This document shows, one piece after another, positions 56,837 to 64,000 of a DNA stretch of 64,000 bases. The position numbers were made by a program, and so were the translations under genes. The notes beneath the pieces are model-generated. The model was not told where the DNA came from. It searched no databases and saw only the letters and a program-made list of their open reading frames with translations. This stretch comes from Elysia chlorotica (lineage: Eukaryota > Mollusca > Gastropoda > Plakobranchidae): assembly GCA_003991915.1 (NCBI GenBank), contig RQTK01000289.1:271325-335324 (forward strand), written 5' to 3'. Each line of letters opens with the position of its first letter. The first letter of the stretch is position 1.

Positions 56837-57445
56837 GAGTCTTTATTGTGTGGTACCTAGGTTTCTGGAGCGTAGGAATCATCCGACATGCAGTTAGTTG
56901 AAAATATAATTGTATTATTATATTCTGTATGAACCAAGTATGTTGTGACAAATAGGCAAAACAAAACATTCTTATACAATCGAAAATATTATAACATTGT
57001 TTTAAATCTCGACAGTCAGGTTTTTCATCTTAAGGTTCCATGCTTGATGGCGTTGATGATCATGGTACTCAACATTTCCCGATCTTTGGTCGCTTAAATA
57101 ACGGAGAGTTGATTTTCTCTTCGTCCATCCATGCAGCAAGACTGTCGACCATAATTTTATTTTCTGTGTCTCCTCCGGACTCGCCTTCTTTCCTGTTTTT
57201 TCCCTGCCGTGTATGCAAATTTGCCTTCTCACTATGTAACCGATAAAAGAAAACTATCTTTAAAAAAAATGCTATTATCATTACAGCAAAATGTACTTCT
57301 ATAATCCATGGGAATTTTCCGCTAACCGTATTTCGCTCGCTTTTAATACCCATAGACATTATTATAATATTAAGATTTTAACAACAATGTCTTATGGTTT
57401 GATAAGTCATCTACAACTCCTTTTTTTACATTGCCTTTTTTTTAG

Positions 57446-57570
57446 ATGTGGACTGGCGTACCCGGGTGCCTGTAGATCCAGTGTTTCTCAAGACAAACAG
57501 CAACATCACGGTGCGAGAAGGCGGTCGCGCCGAACTGCCCTGCACTGTTCAGCACTTAGGAACTAAACAG
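57446..57570 (+). CDS. Ig-superfamily gene, exon 3 (first half of Ig domain 1)
   Basis: Acceptor tttttttttag|AT and donor cag|gtaagt. After the split Asp codon it encodes 41 residues, including VDWRTRVPVDPVFLK, a glycosylation sequon NIT, and VREGGRAELPCTVQHLGTKQ. The spacing P.F....N.TV..G..A.L.C.V..LG..., with the B-strand Cys and an exon ending just before the expected V.W, is typical of Ig domain 1 in the Dpr / DIP-lachesin / zig-8 group (two- or three-Ig neuronal adhesion proteins, secreted or GPI/membrane-tethered). The missing Trp, second Cys and later domains must lie beyond the window. Dpr-type and lachesin-type cannot be separated from half a domain. Confidence 0.87.
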
Positions 57571-58917
57571 GTAAGTGGCTATAACGCGCATTTTCAGATC
57601 CTTTTTGAGTCTCTAAACGGAGGTCTTGAAATTAAAGGAAATTAATTTTCAAGATGCGCATCCAATAAAGAAGGATGTAAATGCAAATATTAAATAGGTA
57701 TCAGATTTTGTTATGATTAAAATGCTTACGTTTTCAAGACTCTGAAAATATAATGACTGTAGATTTTGAAATACAGACAGTAACGAACCACTTACGATCT
57801 CAATGAGTTCTAAAAAAAAAAACCCGATCTGAAATAAATTTTAGCGATGGACAATACCGTTTGAACTTTACTATAGCGTGTCTAAAACGGATTCTATTGT
57901 GGTCAGTGCAAGGGACGTTTGTTTTAAATTAAAAGTGAATTTCAGGAGATACGAATATATTCCGATTTCAACTTGCGTTTATGATTTACAACTCAATTTT
58001 ACACTTGTCAAGATTTCAGAATGATTGGACTGAATCATTCCAAAGCAGGTCTTTTCTTGAGTAAAAAAAAATACAAATTTATCTATAAGAAAAGTTCAAA
58101 AGAGTTAAAGGCCTACTCAGAAAAACCCTAAAGAGCAATTATCGTACTTACACGCTAATTTCCAAAAAATATCTCTGTTGTACAAACCGGGTAGTATTGG
58201 ATTTGTTGTTATTTAATCTTGAATTCTTTAAAATCTAGTTTTGTTTAGGCAATGCATTTTCGTCTACCATAAGACATTTCCTTCAAAAGAACGAGAGTTG
58301 TAGCAGTTGTTTAAACCTTGACTTTAGGACCATTACAGCCTTAGCAGTAGTTATGGACACCGTTTCCACCACAGGATATAGAGTAAAACTCCTTCATAAC
58401 TTGTGGTTTCCACACAATCGATAACTCCCACTTTTGAAAAAAAAAGCGAGTTCAAACCAAGAGAGTGGGTGCTGTCTCATGAAGGTATTGGACTTTATAC
58501 CACCCTGGGAAGGCTAATCAGGTCATTTTATGCTATATTGGAAAATTGGATTCACTTGGATAAAGGCAATAAAAGAGATAAACGCTTTTAGTGGGGGCAA
58601 AAATTTAATTGAAAATCACGAACTTTATAGAGTAAATGGCAAAATAGTGCTTTGTTCTTACACTTGGAAGAATATGTTGGCTTTGCACTGGGACGCCACT
58701 AAGAGTTCCCAATATGCAGAAAAAAATAATGGGAACCAAAGTTGGAATATTTTTAAATGTTATACATTTATAATAATGTACAAGAAACTTGAGGCGTTTT
58801 TTTTTTCCTTAATAAACTTTGAAGTGCTTTCCAGTAATGTAGAACGTATAGCAGTCCCCTTTTCCTTGTGAAATTTATTCCTTTAAAGTTATACAAACAT
58901 GCTGTTATTTTGTAGTT

Positions 58918-60415
58918 TACTATGTGTTATGTTGGCGTCCGTCTGTCTCGGAAGACAATAGAGTATGTGTGCCTAATATGTAAGATAAGTTTGTGGCTGA
59001 ATGGTAGCGCCTGTTATGGCTGAACAGGCCAATTTTGGAGCGGCAGGTTCTGTTACAGTTTCTACAAGGATATCCGGCGTCAGCCTCTTCTGGTACTACA
59101 GCTGACGCTGCCTTCTGGCGTCTGTGTAGTCTTTTTGCCTCCCACTGGTCCTCTCTTCTTTTTTCGCACATCTGCATGGCACTCTTCACTGTGAGTCGCC
59201 AGGCGTCTCGATCAGCAGCCGTAGATTCAAGGTGGGGAGGAATTTGCCGAACTTTAGGTCTCTCTTGAGGACATCCTTGTACATGAGAAACGGTCTGCCG
59301 GATTTTCTAGTGCCAGTAGGGAGCTCAACACACAGAAAATATTTTGGGATTCGGCCGTCTTGCGTAGATGTCTCTGAGAGGATGGCAAACATTTGCTCTG
59401 GCAAGCATCTATGTTTGGGATACGATTTGGCCAGGTATGCCCAGAATCTTTCTGAGGTTCTGCAGGCGGAAGGCATTGAGTCGACCCTCTTGCTGCGTAT
59501 ATAAGGTCCATGGCTCACTACTTTGGGGGAGTGTGCTGAGGACGCGAGCCTGGTACGCTCTCATCTTAGTGTCAGTGCTCAGCATGGTGTTGCTCCATAC
59601 TTTTAGTCAGGTTGGCTATTGCTGTTGCTTCCTTGACGATGCGGGGTGTTCGGCTCAGTGTCCAATGAAAGGTTACTGGATATAGTGAAGCCCAGGTAGA
59701 AGAATTCCTCCACTACCTCCAAGGTGTGGTCGCCAATTGATATGCAGGGGATGCTGCTGACGTCTTGGCGCAAGATATTAGTTTTCTTAAGGCTTATCGT
59801 CAGTCCAAACTCATCGCATGCATGAGCAAAGCGATCGCTGAGTCGCTGAAGTTTTTCCTCAAAATGAGCGACCAGAGCAGCATCGTCTGCAAACAGCATC
59901 TCCCTGAGGAGGATCATGCAGACTTTGGTCTTGTCGGCGGGGCAAGTTGAAGAGGCTACCGTCACTGCGAGTGTAGACATAAACGCCGTCTTTACTATGG
60001 TCAAAGTGAAACTGAAGCAGAGGAGAGAGGAGACGATGCCGAGGAGCGTCGGAGCTAGAACACATCCTTGTTTCACGCCGATGAGGATGGGAAATTGTTC
60101 TGAAGATCAACCGTCATACTTGACAGTGCCTCTAATTTATTTGTGGACGAAGCTTTTTTTTTTTTTTTGGGGGGGGGGGGGGCAACCAGTCCTTTGTAGT
60201 AGTGTAAAAATGCCACTTTTGTTGACCAGGGCATACCTTCATCAGATCAATGAAGGCCAAGATAGAGTGGTTGTCTCTGCTCACGACACTTTTTCTGCAG
60301 CTGTCGTAGCGAAAATAATTATCATGTCGACCCACTTTTTGCGCTCTGAAAACGCACTGGCCCTCTGAATAGATGGCGAGGATTCTAAAACTGCTGGAAA
60401 TCATAGCAGCTTCAG
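58918..60415 (-). pseudogene. LINE 3' half with C-terminal zinc-finger-like motif
   Basis: Read from right to left on the - strand: CVFRAQKVGRHDN and SILAFIDLMK (reverse-transcriptase domains 2-3, about 60350-60235), KQGCVLAPTLLGIV, MLFADDAALVAHFEEKLQRL (catalytic FADD), GLTISLKKTNILRQDVSS and EEFFYLGFTISSNLSLDTE (60076-59640), then DGRIPKYFLCVELPTGTRKS and GRPFLMYKDVLKRDL (about 59390-59240), and finally CRNCNRTCRSKIGLFSHNRR-YH (about 59066-59000) with C-x2-C-x12-H-x4-H spacing. The pieces lie in several frames, so there are multiple frameshifts. The stretch between FIDLMK and KQGC is shorter than usual and holds a T/G homopolymer. The 5' half with the endonuclease is absent. Unrelated in sequence to the 34.8-kb LINE. 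Confidence 0.9.
60153..60181. repeat. T16-G13 homopolymer pair inside the LINE
   Basis: A run of T followed directly by a run of G interrupts the reverse-transcriptase region. It could be a real insertion or an assembly or sequencing artefact. Confidence 0.8.
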
Positions 60416-60796
60416 ATCCCGGCCCTTAGCTGGATAAATAAAGTTAAACCACTGCAGTACAAACCCTTAAACGAACCAAGCCCTGCTTTGAAGATGTACG
60501 CTCGTAATTTTCATAGTGATGGACATATCGTATAGTGAGGTATAATGAGGTTGTGTGTCCGTTTTTCATTGAATTTTATGGGATTACAAGTATCTCAACC
60601 AAACATTTACAATAATGAAACTTCTAACCGATTGGCAGGATGTGAACTTTCTTAATATCAAGTACATCCTTTTGAGGAGGCGTAGAGTGAAGGCTAATTT
60701 GGTTTTGTTTTTTTTAAACAAAAAACCCGCCCTTATAATTTGAAGGTCAACTCTCTCCAAATCGAACAACCTACCTTTCACTCTTCCCATATCACC
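60416..60796. other. Intronic, no feature seen
   Basis: AT-rich sequence between the LINE and a CT array. Confidence 0.45.
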
Positions 60797-60824
60797 CTTT
60801 CTCTCGTCTCTATCTCTCTCTTTA

Positions 60825-60856
<32 letters not shown>

Positions 60857-60900
60857 AACACTTTCTCTCTCCCCCAGCTCTCTTTCTCTTTCTCTCTCTC

Positions 60901-60952
<52 letters not shown>

Positions 60953-60967
60953 ATCTCACTCTCTCTC
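60797..60967. repeat. (CT)n microsatellite
   Basis: CT runs with short interruptions. Ser-Leu and Arg-Glu frames are artefacts. Confidence 0.95.
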
Positions 60968-61164
60968 ACCATGTTAAAGTCATCTTTTCTCGTATGGATC
61001 TAAAACCAATTCTTTTCAAATATCAAATAAAGTTCCCTCATATTATTATGTTTAAAGGCAAATCTTTACAGAAAAAAATCTACTTCTCCAAAATGTATTG
61101 GAATGAAGCATAGCTACGTCGGTACCTAATTCCCTGTTTGAAGGCGAAAGAGACAAAATGTAAT

Positions 61165-61270
61165 AATTTATTGCATTTATAATTTATTGCATTTATATTG
61201 CGCATTTCCAAAATTTAAGTTTTGCTCAATGCGCAGTACATTAAAAGAAATCATGTACATGAAATAAACA
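61165..61270. repeat. Putative interspersed repeat with gcgcat...atgcgc arms
   Basis: tttattgcatttat is duplicated, then atattgcgcatttcc and gctcaatgcgcagtacatt follow. The paired gcgcat / atgcgc words and the general look recall a repeat common in molluscan transcripts, but no head or boundary is visible. Confidence 0.35.
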
Positions 61271-61337
61271 TACATAAATAAATGTGTAAACATCACAGAG
61301 GTAATGGCACAAACAAACATGCAAATGATATATTCAA

Positions 61338-61472
61338 TCACACATACACACACATGCACATAAACATACACTCACAGACACACACACACATACACTCACA
61401 CACCCATACGCATACATACACAAGTAGCATACACCTACACACACCCAGACAGACACACACACATGCACACCA
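61338..61472. repeat. (CA)n-rich microsatellite
   Basis: Interrupted CA, CATA and CAGA repeats. The Thr-His frame is an artefact. Confidence 0.93.
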
Positions 61473-61504
61473 AGATCAAAGAATAATAATGCAGATCAAT
61501 AATC

Positions 61505-61615
61505 CTGAGAATTATAACCCCTGGAGAAACCTAGGAGACGTTGAACTCACTCTCCCTCTCTCTCCCCTTCCGTCTCTATCTGTCTCTCTATGTCTCTGTC
61601 TCTCTCTCCAATTAA
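61505..61615. repeat. Repeat end sharing a word with 63.7 kb, plus CT-rich tract
   Basis: acccctggagaaacctaggagacgttgaac, read in two parts as acccctggagaaa and cctaggagacgttgaac, matches the reverse complement of about 63687-63716. CT-rich sequence follows at once. Confidence 0.55.
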
Positions 61616-61624
61616 ACGAACTCA

Positions 61625-61756
61625 AGTCTCATAGGATCGCGGTACACATCTAAGTGTAAAAGTCCTCATTATCTACACTACAGTCGGTCTTGAACCCACG
61701 ACGACTAATCCCAGAAGAGGCCATGTCATACAGTCTAGACCACAGTTGTCACTGAC
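61625..61756 (-). repeat. tRNA-derived SINE, minus strand
   Basis: On the - strand an A-box-like tggtctagactg (61742-61731) and a B-box-like gggttcaagac (61698-61688) stand at tRNA spacing, then a short body to about 61625. This head differs from that of the 21.2-kb and 25.6-kb elements. Intact tRNA folding is not expected. Confidence 0.6.
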
Positions 61757-62082
61757 TGTCAGCTCTCGGATGGTCGAACTTATACAAAAATTGACACCTA
61801 AAGCTAGTCGGACCTGTTACACACTCTTGGTAGGTCTGGCAACATCTCCCTAGGTCTGGCATTAATCATCGTCTGTTAAGCTGATCAAAGAAATCGAACT
61901 GTTCGCTGGATCTTCCGTTTCCCTCTGCTTGTTTTTTTTAATTGTATTCTCTGTGTCTGTCTCTCAGGCTGTGTGTATTTATATCTACCTGTATGTCTTT
62001 CTGTCCGTCTTTCTCTCTCTCTGTCTTTTTCCCCGCTCCTGTCTCTATCCGTCTCTCTCTTCCCTCTTTCGCCCTCTCTCTT

Positions 62083-62098
62083 TATCTATCTACCTATC

Positions 62099-62147
<49 letters not shown>

Positions 62148-62148
62148 G

Positions 62149-62183
<35 letters not shown>
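62083..62183. repeat. (TCTA)n tetranucleotide array
   Basis: About 25 TCTA units with a few variants, preceded by CT-rich sequence. Confidence 0.96.
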
Positions 62184-62187
<4 letters not shown>

Positions 62188-62605
62188 ATTTATCTTTCTC
62201 AATTTTTTGAGAAGGTAGTTTGTAAAGCACTAAAACGTGTACACTGTAAACATAGGTCTTCTGAAACACTAAACAATACTGTTTTTAAGCCTACTTAACT
62301 GCTTCTCACCTCAAATATCATTCGATATCATCTGATAAGCACAAAAAACAATCAAGAAAAGGAAAGTGACAACTATAATGTTGTATTTACTTGCAATCCA
62401 AATCGTAAATGAATAGATGTTAATATCATTATGGAGTTGTTTGTGTGCGGTATTGTTTCTGATGTTAGGAAACATGTGTACATGGAGGCGTTTGTAAAGC
62501 GAATCTTGAACATTTTGAAATTAGTTTTTCACATGACAACACTCTGATCTCATGAAGCATTGAAGAGAACACGTCAGGTTTCTGGAGATAATGTACATGA
62601 GAAAA

Positions 62606-62858
62606 ATTACTGCCCCCTGACCCCTTCCCACAAAAAACCTTCTCTCCCTCTCTCGGTAGAGAACTTTGGGAACCAGAAATTCCATTTCAGGTATATCTAA
62701 TTACAATGGCTACTTTCCAATAATTGAAATTACTGCCTCCTGACCCCTTCCCACAAAAACCTTCTTTCTCCTTCTCTGTGTAGAACACTTTGAAAAAATC
62801 AGAAATCCCATTTCAGGTATATCTAATAATTATAACAATGGCTACTTTCCAATAATTG
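62606..62858. repeat. Two-copy tandem duplication, 123-bp period
   Basis: attactgccccctgacccct at 62606 and attactgcctcctgacccct at 62729 start the copies. Both contain cccatttcaggtatatctaa-like and acaatggctactttccaata words, with small indels. Confidence 0.94.
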
Positions 62859-63640
62859 AAGATTTTGTTCACAGTTCAAATAAATATTTAATGAAACCTT
62901 GCTACACCGCAGAGAGAATTTTTAATTAAAACTTGGCTTCATTTTGGGATATTCACAATTTCATTCTTTTTTATCGTCTTTTTAGACTTTTTTTGTCGTG
63001 AGCAAGCCTGATTAATACACTCACGATAAATAAATCTACAATTTCTTTTTACTCGTCTTTAGAACTAATTGAAGCCATGGGAAGGCAGAGATTGACATGC
63101 CCTAATACAGTGGCCCTGAAAGCCAAACTCTACAAACCTGATTATTGCTGGAGATGCTATTCCATTCTCTAGTGAACAATTTGTCCAATATTGCGTTTGC
63201 GTTTTCGCTTTTTTGGGATGAGTGTTCCTCCACATGTCGAGTCATCTCGATAAATTTCAGATATAAAATTATATATATTTTATATATAGATATAAAATTT
63301 GAGCAACCTCAACAGATGATATTTGAGGTAACAAAATGGGTTGTTTTTTTAAGGGTGTCTAACCTTTGTCGTATGAAAATTCAAACTAGCCAAAATAGTT
63401 TAACACGACTTATATTTAAACGGAATGGTTAATAAGTTTTAATTTGGTAAGTCGTATTGGAATTGGCCTGTTATGTTATTTTGTAGACATCCATCTTAAT
63501 ATACCAACATTTATGTAGATTAGGGTTTATGACTTTAGTTTTAAACTTCACTGATAGAAACAAAAGGAAAAACACATGACACGAAAAAAGTCCCTTACAT
63601 TAGTGCAACTAGGTCCACTGCTTTGCTTAAAAAACAATGG
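62859..63640. other. Intronic, no feature seen
   Basis: AT-rich. Includes an AT-palindromic patch at about 63262-63298. Confidence 0.45.
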
Positions 63641-63644
63641 CTGA

Positions 63645-63722
63645 ATTCTCTTTAGAGGGAGGGAGAGAATTCTCTCCCTCTCTCCGGGTTTAACGTCTCC
63701 TAGGTTCCCCTGGGGTATCCTA
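63645..63722 (-). repeat. Repeat end with GA palindrome
   Basis: On the - strand, ataccccaggggaacctagg and agacgttaaacccgg lead into GA-rich sequence that contains a perfect 18-base palindrome, gggagagaattctctccc (63661-63678). The same tail word occurs at 61.5 kb and, more diverged, at the SINE end near 21.22 kb. Confidence 0.6.
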
Positions 63723-64000
63723 TATGGCGAATGGGAACAATGACTGAATTTTTTCTTCCTGAAATTTATAGAAAAACTGGCTGTGAAAAAGATACGAACA
63801 TTCTGAAAACCCATTAAACAGAGTTTATAAAAAGCGATTAAAATTCCATTTCTTTGGGCTTCTATTAATTGTTTACTTCTCATTGTTTTATATTTCTAAC
63901 AAATAAAGGTAGATAAAGGTAGATAAGGGAGGCAGAGCAGGTACTTTGGTTAATTGTAACCCGAGGCCTTATAGAGGCAGAACAAAGTTGCCGTCTATTT

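Larger units (their letters stand above)
55159..57445 (+). other. Intron 2 of the Ig gene
   Basis: Runs from gtaagt to ttgcctttttttttag. It contains a SINE tail, AAC and TCTA arrays, and a G-rich stretch near 56587-56602. No exon seen. Confidence 0.55.
57571..64000 (+). other. Intron 3 of the Ig gene, incomplete
   Basis: Starts gtaagtgg. I searched the rest of the window for an exon beginning with a V.W.R-like word after an acceptor and found none, so the intron exceeds 6.4 kb. It holds a minus-strand LINE remnant, a SINE and several arrays. Frames at 58403-58871 and 63145-63432 are unrecognised. Confidence 0.55.

Noticed and set aside
58403-58871. Additional Ig-gene exon in intron 3
   Set aside because: Frames lack the expected V.W and second Cys and are not bounded by suitable splice sites.

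Overview
The window reads as nuclear DNA of an animal with an AT-rich, intron-rich, repeat-laden genome, most likely a mollusc and probably a gastropod. The signs are exons tens of residues long bounded by GT..AG splice sites, kilobase introns, tRNA-derived SINEs, non-LTR retrotransposon remnants, a Helitron, and very many dinucleotide to tetranucleotide arrays. The species cannot be named from the sequence alone. I see no operons, CRISPR arrays or rRNA genes. Almost all long open frames are artefacts of microsatellites.

The only host gene I can support lies on the + strand. It has a signal-peptide exon at 38991-39189, a 33-nt microexon at 55126-55158 and the first half of an Ig domain at 57446-57570. 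All three join in frame with consensus splice sites, giving 119 residues of a secreted or membrane-tethered neuronal Ig-superfamily protein of the Dpr / DIP / lachesin / zig-8 group. It runs off the right edge: the second half of the Ig domain is not in the window, so intron 3 is at least 6.4 kb. Intron 1 is 15.9 kb and holds a 405-base assembly gap.

From 1 to about 38.5 kb there is no convincing host exon. This part holds a two-copy duplication at the left edge, a 128-bp inverted repeat (4.2-4.6 kb), stacked microsatellites (12 kb, 20.8-21.2 kb, 22.9 kb), tRNA-related SINEs (21.2-21.4 and 25.6-25.9 kb), an internally deleted Helitron with a well-preserved 3' end (about 18.8-19.8 kb), and a dense cluster of local duplications from 31.2 to 38.0 kb. 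In that cluster, two 1.1-kb direct repeats flank a 577-bp LINE reverse-transcriptase fragment.

Intron 3 carries a second, different LINE 3' half on the - strand (58.9-60.4 kb), with a C2H2-like finger at its C terminus, another tRNA-like SINE and more arrays. The window-wide theme is repeated short-range tandem duplication: at least ten two-copy events with periods from 26 bp to more than 1 kb, alongside microsatellites that start at the tails of retroposed elements.
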